Shown here: positions 1 through 9,806 of the stretch, piece after piece
Layout of the letters: every line of letters begins with the position of its first letter
How positions within the stretch are numbered: position 1 is the first letter of the stretch
Assembly (NCBI GenBank): GCA_016201905.1
Contig: JACQBQ010000018.1
Span: 79,971 to 143,970 of the forward strand
Length of the DNA stretch: 64,000 nt
From: Candidatus Melainabacteria bacterium
GTDB lineage: Bacteria; Cyanobacteriota; Vampirovibrionia; 2-02-FULL-35-15
Reading direction: 5' to 3'
Position numbers and translations under genes: made by a program
The notes under the pieces: generated by a model
Databases searched by the model: none
What the model was told of the DNA's origin: nothing
What the model saw: the letters and a program-made list of their open reading frames with translations, nothing else

Positions 1-787
1 TTAATTTTTTATTAATTACATCTAATATTTCTTCATCCATTTCTGTCGGATATGCATACATAAGGCGAATCCATTTGGCACCAGATTTGTCTGCTACTGC
101 TCTAAGTAAATCTGCAAGAGCTCTTCTTTTATAAATGTCAGTTCCATAAGCTGTACTATCCTGTGAAACCAAAACTATTTCTTTAACGCCATTTTTTACA
201 AGTGTTTTTGCTTCAGTTACTATGTCTTCAATGGTTCGTGATTTCATATCACCTCTTAGATAAGGAATAATACAGAAAGCACATCTATGATCACAGCCCT
301 CAGCAATTTTTAAATAAGCACTGGGACCGATTTGTGTATTTAAGCGAGGAGTAGATGAATTAGCTACTGCCATTGGTATTTCATCGACTCTAACTATCTT
401 TGAATCTTTGCCGGCATTTAAGTTAACAGTTACTTTTTTTACTACATCTAGAATATCTTTTATATTTCCTGTACCGACTACTGCTTGTGCTTGAGAGAAT
501 TCATCAAAAAGGTTTCCTTTAAATCTTTGAGCCATACAGCCAGTGATAATTAATTTTTGCTCTTTATTTGATAGCTCTGATAAGACTTCTTTACTTTCAT
601 TTGTACTTCCTTCTATAAATGTGCAGGTGTTTACAAGAGATAAATCAGCTTTATCGTGATCAGCTGTTATTGGATAGCCTGCAGCATGTAAGATACCTAT
701 GATATTTTCAGTATCCACAAGGTTTTTAGGGCATCCTAGGGTTGAAACACCAATGGTTGGTAACACTTTATGTTTTTTTGTCTTCAT
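1..787 (-). CDS. rimO: Ribosomal protein S12 methylthiotransferase RimO (partial, C-terminus beyond window)
   Basis: Reverse-strand reading from ATG at 787: VSTLGCPKNLVDTE..., radical SAM motif CDHRCAFCIIPYLRG, ...LVSQDSTAYG...GAKWIRLMYAYP; typical RimO motifs; runs off the left edge. Confidence 0.9.
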   Translation of the reverse strand, partial: MKTKKHKVLPTIGVSTLGCPKNLVDTENIIGILHAAGYPITADHDKADLSLVNTCTFIEGSTNESKEVLSELSNKEQKLIITGCMAQRFKGNLFDEFSQAQAVVGTGNIKDILDVVKKVTVNLNAGKDSKIVRVDEIPMAVANSSTPRLNTQIGPSAYLKIAEGCDHRCAFCIIPYLRGDMKSRTIEDIVTEAKTLVKNGVKEIVLVSQDSTAYGTDIYKRRALADLLRAVADKSGAKWIRLMYAYPTEMDEEILDVINKKL

Positions 788-818
788 ATTAAGAGGTTTA
801 TAATTATATCAAATTGAT

Positions 819-1943
819 ATGGATATAAAACAATTAATCACTGAAATAGCCTTTGACCTTGGTTTTGATGCTGTTGGCATTACAGTAGCTGATGATTTAG
901 AAAAATCAAATGAGCATTTTATACGGTGGAGAGAAAAAGGATTTGCTGGAGATATGAAATATCTTCTCAGAGAAAACCCAATAAATGCAAAGCCAAAACA
1001 AATTCTTCCGGAAGCTAAATCAGTAATTAGCTTGCTTGTAAATTATTACACAGAACCACCCAGCGATCCTGGAGCTAACTATGGGAGGGTTGCAGCTTAT
1101 GCGGTAGGGCTAGATTATCATAAGGTCTTAAGAAAAAAAATAAGACAATTTCAAGAAAAGATTGAGAAAAATATTGGTAAACACTTTCTTTCAAGAGGTT
1201 TTTCTGACTCTGTGCCATTGCTTGAAAAGTCATTTGCAAGGAATTCTGGCTTAGGTTTTTTTGGAAAACATACTTTAATTATTAATAAACCATTTGGCTC
1301 TTATTTTTTTATATGTGAGTTAATCTCAGATCTTGAAATTGAAACTACCCATGAAATCTCTGGCACATGTGGACAGTGTACAAGGTGCAAGGATATTTGC
1401 CCGACTAGTGCTTTAGATAATGAATATCAGCTTGATGCAAGGCTTTGCATTTCGTATTTAACCATTGAAAATAAAGAAAACATTCCACTTGAATTAAGAG
1501 AAAAAATAGGACCGTGGGTTTTTGGCTGTGACTTATGTCAGATGATTTGTCCTTATAATAAAGAAATTAAATCTACAAATTGGGAAGAGTTTAAACCAGA
1601 GTCAGGAGCTAGCCACTGGTTGAGCTTAAAAGAGATTTTAAGTATTAAATCTGAAAAAGAATTTCACGACAAGTTTTGTCATACACCACTTACCAGGCCA
1701 AAAAGGTCTGGGCTTTTAAGAAATGCAGCTGTTGTTGCAGGAAACAGGCTGGCAGAAAATGTTTTACCGGAGCTGATTTGGCTAGCTGAAAATGAGCCAG
1801 ATCTGGTTATTAGAGAACATGTTTTGTGGGCATTGTCTAAATATCCAGATCGCAAGGCTAGTCAAATAGTTAGTAAGTTTGCGACACGTCATTGCGAGGA
1901 ACAAAGTGACGAAGCAATCTTACTAACTTATTCACATTTTTGA
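819..1943 (+). CDS. queG: Epoxyqueuosine reductase QueG; last ~18 codons derive from a repeat element
   Basis: Two 4Fe-4S motifs CGQCTRCKDICP and CDLCQMICPYN, overall QueG architecture. Confidence 0.93.
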   Translation: MDIKQLITEIAFDLGFDAVGITVADDLEKSNEHFIRWREKGFAGDMKYLLRENPINAKPKQILPEAKSVISLLVNYYTEPPSDPGANYGRVAAYAVGLDYHKVLRKKIRQFQEKIEKNIGKHFLSRGFSDSVPLLEKSFARNSGLGFFGKHTLIINKPFGSYFFICELISDLEIETTHEISGTCGQCTRCKDICPTSALDNEYQLDARLCISYLTIENKENIPLELREKIGPWVFGCDLCQMICPYNKEIKSTNWEEFKPESGASHWLSLKEILSIKSEKEFHDKFCHTPLTRPKRSGLLRNAAVVAGNRLAENVLPELIWLAENEPDLVIREHVLWALSKYPDRKASQIVSKFATRHCEEQSDEAILLTYSHF

Positions 1944-1983
1944 GATTGCTTCGTTGGCTCTTTGAGCCTCCTCGCACTGACAA
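1888..1983. repeat. Inverted-repeat element, GTCATTGCGAGG...GAAGCAATC family, copy 1
   Basis: Left arm GTCATTGCGAGGAACAAAGTGACGAAGCAATCT; right arm GAGATTGCTTCGTTGGCTCTTTGAGCCTCCTCGCACTGACA; related copies at 50071 and 54567. Confidence 0.85.
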
Positions 1984-1996
1984 CTGGAAGTAATAT

Positions 1997-2773
1997 TTAT
2001 TTCAAGTGTTTAATTAATTCACTGTGTATAAATCCATTAGTGGCAACGATTTCTTTGCTGTAGAGATCATATTTTTTACCTTTAAACTTTGTGATTTTTC
2101 CACCTGCTTCTTTTAAAATGAGTGCCCCAGCTGCTACGTCCCACGGACTAAGTTTTAATTCCCAGAAACCATCTACTTTTCCTGATGCTACATAACACAA
2201 ATCAAGTGCTGCTGCACCGTCCCTTCTGACACCTTGACTAACTAGGGTTAGGTTTCGAAAGTTATTAAAATTATTTGTTTTAGGGTTTTTTCTGTCATAT
2301 GAAAATCCTGTTACAAGAAGGCTATCTCTTAAAGTTTTAATTTTTGAGACTGAGATTACTTTTCTATTTAATTTTGCACCTTTATTTTTTCTTGCGCTAT
2401 AAAGCTCATCGGTTAAAGGATTTTTTATAAGCCCAAATTCAAGAATGTTATTTACAGAAAAACCAATTGATATGCAAAAGCATGGATAACCGTGTGCAAA
2501 ATTTGTTGTTCCATCTATTGGATCAATAAACCATTGATACTTTAAGTTTTTTGTGTGTATGCCTGATTCTTCAGCAACTATAGAATGATCAGGATACTTT
2601 GAGTTTATTTCTTTTAATATTAGAGCTTCAACTTCATGATCAACATTAGTTACCAGATTAAAATCACCTTTTTTATAAGAGATTGTTCTTATTTTGTCGT
2701 AACTTTTTAGAATTACTCTATTAGCTTTTTCTATTAGTTGTTTTGCAAAGTTAAATACATTGTCCACAAGCAC
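1997..2773 (-). CDS. suhB: Inositol monophosphatase family protein
   Basis: EESG, WFIDPIDGTTNFAHG, SPWDVAAGALILKEAGG motifs. Confidence 0.9.
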   Translation of the reverse strand: MLVDNVFNFAKQLIEKANRVILKSYDKIRTISYKKGDFNLVTNVDHEVEALILKEINSKYPDHSIVAEESGIHTKNLKYQWFIDPIDGTTNFAHGYPCFCISIGFSVNNILEFGLIKNPLTDELYSARKNKGAKLNRKVISVSKIKTLRDSLLVTGFSYDRKNPKTNNFNNFRNLTLVSQGVRRDGAAALDLCYVASGKVDGFWELKLSPWDVAAGALILKEAGGKITKFKGKKYDLYSKEIVATNGFIHSELIKHLK

Positions 2774-3098
2774 AAATTCTAATTTAAAAATAAGGGTAAT
2801 GAGTTTAGAGTTTAGGTTTTAAACCATTTTTTGCCTTGACTTGTATATGTAGCTTGTTATCGGTCAGTGTTCTTAACCTTTATTCTTAACTAATCAAGAT
2901 AATGTTTGCAAGTTAAGAGATTTAGGTTTTTCATCAATTTTCCTAAAAATTTCTTTAAAAAATCAGTGTTTTAACCCCACTTTAGTATTAAGCCATACTT
3001 AAATATAAAATATTTATATATTTTTTAATACATTCGTCAATACTACGATAGATTATATATTCGGAACGAACGGTAATAAAAAAGTAAGAGGGAGAAAT

Positions 3099-3353
3099 AT
3101 GGATACATTGTTAAATCAACAACAAAGCCGAAAGAAAACTGGTCCTAAGCCTTTATATGGAGAAGCAAAAAAGATGGTTTCATTCCGTCTATCTCCAAGG
3201 GCATTGGAAATAATCAGACATGTTGCTACACAAAAAGGTGTAAGCCAAGCTGAAGTTATTGAACAATGGGCTCGTTTAATTGGCAGTAATGCAGATAGTC
3301 TTTTCACACAAAAGACTGAAGCTGTCAGTGAACTAGTTCCATCATTAAACTAG
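3099..3353 (+). CDS. Small putative ribbon-helix-helix DNA-binding protein
   Basis: 84 aa ORF with GGGAG RBS; MVSFRLSPRALEIIRHVATQKGVSQAEVIEQW resembles an RHH fold; followed by a terminator. Confidence 0.6.
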   Translation: MDTLLNQQQSRKKTGPKPLYGEAKKMVSFRLSPRALEIIRHVATQKGVSQAEVIEQWARLIGSNADSLFTQKTEAVSELVPSLN

Positions 3354-3376
3354 TAAGCTTTGATTGTAAAAAATTT

Positions 3377-3413
3377 AAAAGCCCTCAGGATTTATTCTGG
3401 GGGCTTTTATTTT
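3377..3413 (+). terminator. Rho-independent terminator
   Basis: AAAAGCCCTCAGGATTTATTCTGGGGGCTTTTATTTT hairpin plus T-rich tail. Confidence 0.75.
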
Positions 3414-3434
3414 GTAAGAGAAAAAAGAAATTTA

Positions 3435-3650
3435 TCAACTGACTTTACTTACCGGATAAATCATTTTATTTGAGACCAGTGTCTTTGATATAATTTCAGG
3501 TTCTTTTTGAATCGGTTCATTTTTATACTGCAATAAATATCTTCTTAGAGCTTCTCTTATAAGTGAACTTCTAGTTCTGTGTTCAAGCTCTGCAATTTTG
3601 TCGATCTCTTGTAAAAACTCATTTTGAAAATTTACTAAAACTTTTGCCAT
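3435..3650 (-). CDS. CopG/ribbon-helix-helix family protein
   Basis: KVLVNFQNEFLQEIDKIAELEHRTRSSLIREALRRYL, canonical RHH pattern. Confidence 0.75.
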   Translation of the reverse strand: MAKVLVNFQNEFLQEIDKIAELEHRTRSSLIREALRRYLLQYKNEPIQKEPEIISKTLVSNKMIYPVSKVS

Positions 3651-3764
3651 AATTGTTTTTCCTTTTTTCTGTTTTGCTTAAATTAATTTTATCAACAATT
3701 AAATTTTAGACAATGGATTTATACAGTTATAAGAAAATATTCATAAAGCATTAATAATAGAAAT

Positions 3765-4739
3765 CTATTTTATAAAGTTGCTGGCAGACATTATTATTTC
3801 GCGAATATCATCATGTTTGGGCTGCCAATTTAAGTCTTTTCGTATTTTACTTGAATCTGCAATTAATACAGGTGGATCTCCTGGTCTCCTCTTACAAAGT
3901 TTGTATTGAATGTCTTTTTTTAGAACTTCTTTTGCTGAGTTTACAATTTCTAATACAGAATATCCATGACCGTAGCCTATGTTATAAATGATTTCATGTT
4001 TTTTGTTTGTAATGAGTATCTCAAGTGCTCTTATGTGGGCGTGGATTAAATCTGCTACATGTATATAATCCCTAATTGCAGTACCGTCTTTAGTGGGATA
4101 ATCATTGCCGTAAACTGATAACTCATAGTTTTTGTTGTTTGCAGCTCTAATTACTAGAGGAATTAAATGTGTTTCGGGATTATGGTTTTCACCATGCTTT
4201 TTAGATGCACCGGCTACATTGAAATATCTAAGAGCAATATAATCTAAATTATGGTTTTGCTTATACCACGCAAGGGCTTTTTCAAAAGCTAGTTTTGACT
4301 CACCATATGGATTAATTGGTTTTGTTTGTGTCTCTTCTTTTATTGGTATATCATCAGGCTTTGGTATTCCATATGTTGCGCAGGTAGATGAAAATACAAT
4401 TTTTTTTACATTGAAACGAATCATTACGTCTAACAGGTTTTGAGCTTGACAAAAATTTATATCAAAGTACTTCAATGGATCTCTCATTGACTCTTCAACT
4501 AAAGCTGCTCCTGCAAAGTGCAAAACAATATCAATCTTATTTTCTTTAAAAATTTTTTCTACAGAAGCAGTATTGCCAATGTTTGTATTAAAAAAAGGAA
4601 TATTAGGGGGTATTGCTTCCATGTGTCCTGTCGAAAGATCATCTACAGCTAGGACCTCGTATCCTTCTTCAAGTAACATTTCTGAAGCTATTGAGCCTAT
4701 GTATCCTGCAGCGCCAGTTACTAGTATTTTAGATTTCAA
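3765..4739 (-). CDS. galE: UDP-glucose 4-epimerase
   Basis: VTGAAGYIGS, ATYG, YGESK, GTAIRDYIHVADL motifs of GalE. Confidence 0.93.
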   Translation of the reverse strand: MKSKILVTGAAGYIGSIASEMLLEEGYEVLAVDDLSTGHMEAIPPNIPFFNTNIGNTASVEKIFKENKIDIVLHFAGAALVEESMRDPLKYFDINFCQAQNLLDVMIRFNVKKIVFSSTCATYGIPKPDDIPIKEETQTKPINPYGESKLAFEKALAWYKQNHNLDYIALRYFNVAGASKKHGENHNPETHLIPLVIRAANNKNYELSVYGNDYPTKDGTAIRDYIHVADLIHAHIRALEILITNKKHEIIYNIGYGHGYSVLEIVNSAKEVLKKDIQYKLCKRRPGDPPVLIADSSKIRKDLNWQPKHDDIREIIMSASNFIK

Positions 4740-4755
4740 ACTTTTGGGAGCCTTT

Positions 4756-5583
4756 TTATTTTTTACTATCTTTTTTTTGAAGATTCATTTTATTACCAAG
4801 CAAGATTCTTTGTAACTCTGCTGTGGCAGCCCTAAGTCTCCTCGATACCTGCATTTGGGAAATTCCTAGTCTTCTTGCAACTTCTGTTTGACTTAGATCT
4901 TTATAGTAAGTCATTTCAACTACTTGTCTTAGATTGTCTTTTAGCTGGCGTATGGCTGCTTGAAGCATTATATTGTCTTCTTCTGAACCAAATTTAAGCT
5001 GGTGGGATGAATCTTCTAATGTATCTATAAGTAGTTGTTCACTGGTTCCATCAGTAGTTAATGTTTGGTCAAGCGAAATAAGTGTTCTTCTGCGATCAAC
5101 TTCATAGGCCTCAGATATTTTATCAGGGTGAATCTGTAGAACTTCAGCAACTTCAGCATCTGTAGGTTCTCGTCCCAGCTCATGAATTAAATCCTGGACT
5201 AGTCTTGAAATCCTGAAACTTAATTCCTGTAGTTCTCTTGGAGCCCTAATCATTGATGTTTTATCTCTTAGGTAGTGTCTTATTTCACCGGTGATTAAAT
5301 GTGTGGCATAAGTATGAAACTTTGCTCCAGCATCAGGATCAAACTGTTCAATTGCTTTAACAAGTCCAATACTGCCTACCTGAATCAGATCATCAACAGG
5401 GTCTGTGCTTCGTCTGGCTAAACCATAAGCAATTCTTTTAACTAAAGAAATAGAATATTGAACGATTTTATCTCTTATATTTTTATCTTTGGTTTTATGA
5501 TATTGAGAAAGAAGTTTATGAATATCCTTACTATCTAATTCATCAAAATCTGTTGATGTTGAGTTTATTGGACTGGGTGACAT
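4756..5583 (-). CDS. RNA polymerase sigma factor, sigma-70 group 3 (SigF/SigB-like)
   Basis: Region 2 DDLIQVGSIGLVKAIEQFDP, region 3, region 4 LSQTEVARRLGISQMQVSRRLRAA. Confidence 0.9.
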   Translation of the reverse strand: MSPSPINSTSTDFDELDSKDIHKLLSQYHKTKDKNIRDKIVQYSISLVKRIAYGLARRSTDPVDDLIQVGSIGLVKAIEQFDPDAGAKFHTYATHLITGEIRHYLRDKTSMIRAPRELQELSFRISRLVQDLIHELGREPTDAEVAEVLQIHPDKISEAYEVDRRRTLISLDQTLTTDGTSEQLLIDTLEDSSHQLKFGSEEDNIMLQAAIRQLKDNLRQVVEMTYYKDLSQTEVARRLGISQMQVSRRLRAATAELQRILLGNKMNLQKKDSKK

Positions 5584-5699
5584 GCAGTCTTTACCTTTAT
5601 TAAATATATTTTAAGTGTTAGACAATTACTATTATATTTGCTTTATGATGAGCATATTTATTAAAATGTTACCACAGTATGGCCGCTAACTGAATTAAT

Positions 5700-6647
5700 A
5701 TGAAAGTTTTAGAAGTACATAACTTAACTGTATCTTTTGATGGTAAAGCTGCTGTTGATAATGTTTCTTTTGATCTTAATTCAGGTGAAATTGTGGGTTT
5801 GGTTGGTGAATCAGGATGCGGTAAGTCTTTAACAGCTTTTTCTATACTAGGAATTTCACCTCCAAGCAGTATATTGAGTGGAAAAATTATTTATAAAGAT
5901 ACTGATTTGTTGTCAATGGATGATGAATCAAAAAGAAAAATCAGAGGAAATAAAATATCCCTTATACCCCAAGATCCCTTGTCAGCTTTAAATCCTGTTT
6001 ATACCATTGGTGAGCAAATATCAGAAGTCTTAGAGGTTCACAAAAATGCTACACATCAGCAGGCTCTTTTAGAGTCTGAAAAAGTATTAGAAAGTGTCAA
6101 CATCCCAAACCCAAAACAAAGATTAAAAGATTATCCACATCAATTCTCAGGTGGTATGAAGCAAAGAGCACTTATTGCAATGGCTTTAGTGGCAGAACCG
6201 GATATATTAATTGCGGATGAGCCTACTACAGCTTTAGATGTAACTATTCAGTTGCAAATATTAGAAATCATGAAAGGCCTAAAAAATAAAGGCAAGGCTA
6301 TTTTATTAATCACTCATGATTTAGCGCAAGTGGCTGAAGTATGTGATCGTGTTTTTGTAATGTATATGGGAAAAATTGTTGAATCTGCACCTACACGAGA
6401 AATATTTCTTAACCCGAAACATCCTTATACAATTGGTTTGCTCAACTCTCTTCCAAGTGACAGTAAAAAATCATTAAGCCCAATTCTAGGCCAGCCGCCA
6501 AGTATAGATTCTATTCCACAGGGCTGTGCATTTAACCCTCGATGTCCATTTGTTTTCGATAAGTGTAAAAAAGAAGTACCAGAATTATATGATGTAAAAA
6601 GCTCAAACGATCATAAGAGTAGATGCTTCTTAGAAATTAAAAATTAA
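5700..6647 (+). CDS. Oligopeptide/dipeptide ABC transporter ATP-binding protein (OppD/DppD family)
   Basis: Walker A GESGCGKS, LIPQDPLSALNP, signature QFSGGMKQR, Walker B LIADEPTTALDVT, C-terminal GCAFNPRCPF. Confidence 0.92.
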   Translation: MKVLEVHNLTVSFDGKAAVDNVSFDLNSGEIVGLVGESGCGKSLTAFSILGISPPSSILSGKIIYKDTDLLSMDDESKRKIRGNKISLIPQDPLSALNPVYTIGEQISEVLEVHKNATHQQALLESEKVLESVNIPNPKQRLKDYPHQFSGGMKQRALIAMALVAEPDILIADEPTTALDVTIQLQILEIMKGLKNKGKAILLITHDLAQVAEVCDRVFVMYMGKIVESAPTREIFLNPKHPYTIGLLNSLPSDSKKSLSPILGQPPSIDSIPQGCAFNPRCPFVFDKCKKEVPELYDVKSSNDHKSRCFLEIKN

Positions 6648-7375
6648 TGTTCTTCAGCATGCTCTCCATGAGCAACTGCAGTACCTATGTAAACAGTGGT
6701 AAGCAGTGAAAATACTAAAGCTTGTATTAAGCCTACAAAGAGTTCAAATGCTAGAGCAAACATTGGCAAGACCAGAGCAACTAATCCTAGGATAGACATT
6801 ACAAGCACTTCGCCAGCAATAGTGTTTGCAAAAAGCCGTAGCGATAATGTCAAAGGCCTTATTAACAAATCCAACCATTCAACAAATCCTAAAGGCTTAA
6901 AATAATTTAGGATGTATCCAGCTCCTCCGGATTTAATACCAGCAATAATATATGTTACTAATGAAATTAGTGCCATACCAGCTGTAACATTTATATCTGC
7001 TGCTGGTGAAGAGCCTTCCCAGTGATTACCATTGTCTAATTTTGGCCACCAACTAAATGCCTCTCCTATTTTCCATGGCATAAGTCCAAGCCAGTAGGCA
7101 AAGAGCGTGAAAATAAAAATGCCACCAATTAATGGAATATAATTTTTGCCTTTTTTACCTGGGATTTGAGATGAAGTTAAACCGTTTATTAATTGCCATA
7201 TTGTTTCCAGGATGGTTTGTCTTAAACTGTAACCCTCAATCCTTAGATTTCTTGTTAGAAGAAATGAGACAGCTAATATTGAAGCCATGATTACCCATGA
7301 ATAAGCGATGGTATCCATATGGACTTTCTGTCCTAGTATTTCATTTGTAATATGTACTCCAAGAGAAGATGACAT
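6644..7375 (-). CDS. atpB: F0F1 ATP synthase subunit a
   Basis: LSLRLFANTIAGEVLV and C-terminal FVGLIQALVFSLLTTVYIGTAV motifs. Confidence 0.93.
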   Translation of the reverse strand: MSSSLGVHITNEILGQKVHMDTIAYSWVIMASILAVSFLLTRNLRIEGYSLRQTILETIWQLINGLTSSQIPGKKGKNYIPLIGGIFIFTLFAYWLGLMPWKIGEAFSWWPKLDNGNHWEGSSPAADINVTAGMALISLVTYIIAGIKSGGAGYILNYFKPLGFVEWLDLLIRPLTLSLRLFANTIAGEVLVMSILGLVALVLPMFALAFELFVGLIQALVFSLLTTVYIGTAVAHGEHAEEH

Positions 7376-7396
7376 TTTTATTCAATTAAAATTTAT

Positions 7397-7768
7397 TTAT
7401 TCCTTAATTTGCATATTTGCATAAAACCAGACAAAAATTAAATATATTGTTTGGCAAATCGCAAAACCAATAAATAATGCTATCAGGTTAGAATGCAATT
7501 TGTGAACAAGTATTGCGCAAGGCAGGGCTACAATTACAAGCCTAATTGGAAAACCTAAAAGAACAAATATTTTACTATAGCTGCTGGCCTTAATTAATTG
7601 TGTGTAAGTAAATGATGTGAGCCCACTGATTAGTATTCCTGTCAAAATTGAAAACTCTTTATATATTAAATAAATCAGACTTATTAAACAAGTTATACCT
7701 GCTTGTGTGTAAGATATTTTGTTTAACATATCAGTAAAACTAGTTATCTTTATTTTCATTTTTCCCAA
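7397..7768 (-). CDS. ATP synthase subunit I-like membrane protein
   Basis: Four-TM small protein immediately upstream of atpB, overlapping an AtpZ-like ORF. Confidence 0.6.
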   Translation of the reverse strand: MGKMKIKITSFTDMLNKISYTQAGITCLISLIYLIYKEFSILTGILISGLTSFTYTQLIKASSYSKIFVLLGFPIRLVIVALPCAILVHKLHSNLIALFIGFAICQTIYLIFVWFYANMQIKE

Positions 7769-7955
7769 GCTGATTTTTATAAATCTGATTTGATTTAATT
7801 ACAAGTCTGGCTAAGCCGAAAATTATTGCTGTGATTCCGAAAATTATTGCTAGTGCTGGACTAGTGTGAAATTTTTTGTCGAGATAGTTCCCAAATGTAG
7901 CCAGTAGGGCTGTAAGAACAAAAACCCCAAAAATTAAATCATAAAGAAGACCCAT
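7740..7955 (-). CDS. AtpZ/AtpI-like small membrane protein (F0F1 assembly)
   Basis: LATFGNYLDKKFHTSPALAIIFGITAIIFGLARLV resembles AtpZ-type proteins; operon with atpB. Confidence 0.65.
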   Translation of the reverse strand: MGLLYDLIFGVFVLTALLATFGNYLDKKFHTSPALAIIFGITAIIFGLARLVIKSNQIYKNQLGKNENKDN

Positions 7956-7987
7956 GAGGGCATTATAGCTTAAAATAGTATATTGAA

Positions 7988-9790
7988 ATGCTTAGAAAAT
8001 ATATATTAATTTATGTTTTATTTTTTCTTTTTACTAATGCTTTGTTTTGCTTTGCGCAGGACGAGAGCTATCCGCAAGATCCAGAGATAGTGAGATTAGT
8101 AAATGAAGGTATTAAATTGCATAAGGATAAGGATTATTTAGGTGCACTTAAATCTTTTAGTGAAGCACTTTCTATAGAGCCTAATAATGTTCTTGTCAAA
8201 CAAAATATAAGTATTGCTCATAATAATTATGGAAAATATTTAGCTGAAAGAACAGACTATGAAAAAGCTTTAAAAGAATTCAGGCTTGCAATTTATTATG
8301 ATTCACAGAACAAAACAGCTGATGCAAATCTGGATGCATTGCTAAAACAAAAAGGCGTTAGGTCTGACGATCCACAAGCAAGAACTCAGATTGGTGATAA
8401 GTTAAGGGCTGATGCAAATTTTGAACTTGCTTTAATTGAATATCAAAAAGCTCTAAGCTTGTCAAAATCACCAGATCCAAATTTATTGATAAGCATTGGA
8501 GATATTCATTATATTCTGTACTTAAGGGAAGGGCAAAAAACAAACGATATTGATAAAGCTAACGACTATTATAAAAAGGCACTTGAAATTAAAGAGACAG
8601 CTAAAGCTCATATAAAAGTGGGCGACGGGTTGTTAGCTTTAAAAGATATTGCCGGTGCGGTACAGCATTATAAACGTGCCCTTGAGCTAGAACCTAATTT
8701 GCCTGATGCTTTAACAGCAAATATCAGAGGCTGGAATGAAGCGGTTAGACTGGCACCACTAGTCAGTGAAAATCATATTGGTTTAGCAGTAGCCCTACAG
8801 TTAAAAAAAGATTTTGTCAATGCAGAAGAAGAATACAATCAGGCTTTAAAACTTGATCCAAATAATGAAACAGCCCTTAAAGGGCTGGAATCCCTTAAAA
8901 AGGATAAAGTTAGAGCTCAGGCTGCTCAATATTCGGATAGTGCACTTAAGCTGCAAGTGGAAGAGAAATATGATGAAGCCATTGAACAATATATAAAAGC
9001 GCTTGAAATAAATCCAGGTGATTCAAAGCTTCACTACAATATTGGAACTGCATTCCAGGCAAAAGGAGATTTTGAACATGCCGAAAAAGCATATAGAAAA
9101 TCATTAGAAACAGATGCTGCTAATGAAAAAGCAAAAAGTGCTTTAGAGCAGCTAACCAAGCAAATAAATGCTAAAAAAACTCAAGAGCTATCTTCAAGAG
9201 CAGTTGAGTTACAAAAATCTGGAAATTTTCAGGAGGCTATTACTACTTACCTAGCTGCAATTTCTATAGACTCTTCTAATGCATCCCTTCTTTATAATCT
9301 CGGCACAGCATATCAGGCAGCTGGTGATTTAACAAATGCCCAAACCCAATATCAAAAAGCATTAGACCTGGATAAAAATAATCAAACATATTCTAATGCT
9401 ATAAAGCTTTTAAAGACGGAGCTTGCAAATCCATTAATTCAAAGTGCTGTAAATAAACAATCAAGCAATGATTATGCTGGTGCTGTAGCTGAATATACTA
9501 AAGCTCTTGAACTTGTTCCTGATGATGCTCAAACACATTTTAATTTAGCAACTGCATATCAAGCAAATAAACAAACCGATCAAGCCATTCAATCATATTT
9601 GAAAGCAGTTGGTCTCGATCCAAAAGGCCAAGTTGATGCATTTTTTTTCTTGGGTACTTTATATGAGGAAAAGAAAAATAATAAGTCTGCAATTGAAAAT
9701 TATCAAAAATACATACAAAATGCTCCTACAGGTTCGTATGCTAAAGATGCAAAGGAAAGAACGGCTTATTTAAAGACACAGAAGCAGTAA
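7988..9790 (+). CDS. Secreted/periplasmic TPR-repeat protein
   Basis: Signal peptide then many TPR units (e.g. YDEAIEQYIKALEINPGDSKLHYNIGTAFQAKGD). Confidence 0.85.
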   Translation: MLRKYILIYVLFFLFTNALFCFAQDESYPQDPEIVRLVNEGIKLHKDKDYLGALKSFSEALSIEPNNVLVKQNISIAHNNYGKYLAERTDYEKALKEFRLAIYYDSQNKTADANLDALLKQKGVRSDDPQARTQIGDKLRADANFELALIEYQKALSLSKSPDPNLLISIGDIHYILYLREGQKTNDIDKANDYYKKALEIKETAKAHIKVGDGLLALKDIAGAVQHYKRALELEPNLPDALTANIRGWNEAVRLAPLVSENHIGLAVALQLKKDFVNAEEEYNQALKLDPNNETALKGLESLKKDKVRAQAAQYSDSALKLQVEEKYDEAIEQYIKALEINPGDSKLHYNIGTAFQAKGDFEHAEKAYRKSLETDAANEKAKSALEQLTKQINAKKTQELSSRAVELQKSGNFQEAITTYLAAISIDSSNASLLYNLGTAYQAAGDLTNAQTQYQKALDLDKNNQTYSNAIKLLKTELANPLIQSAVNKQSSNDYAGAVAEYTKALELVPDDAQTHFNLATAYQANKQTDQAIQSYLKAVGLDPKGQVDAFFFLGTLYEEKKNNKSAIENYQKYIQNAPTGSYAKDAKERTAYLKTQKQ

Positions 9791-9806
9791 CGCTATAATT
9801 AACTTT

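Noticed and set aside
8358-8543. Minus ORF inside the TPR gene
   Set aside because: Shadow ORF opposite repetitive TPR coding sequence.
7988-9790. Repeated units in the TPR gene as possible DNA tandem repeat
   Set aside because: Repetition is at protein level (TPR consensus) and divergent at DNA level.
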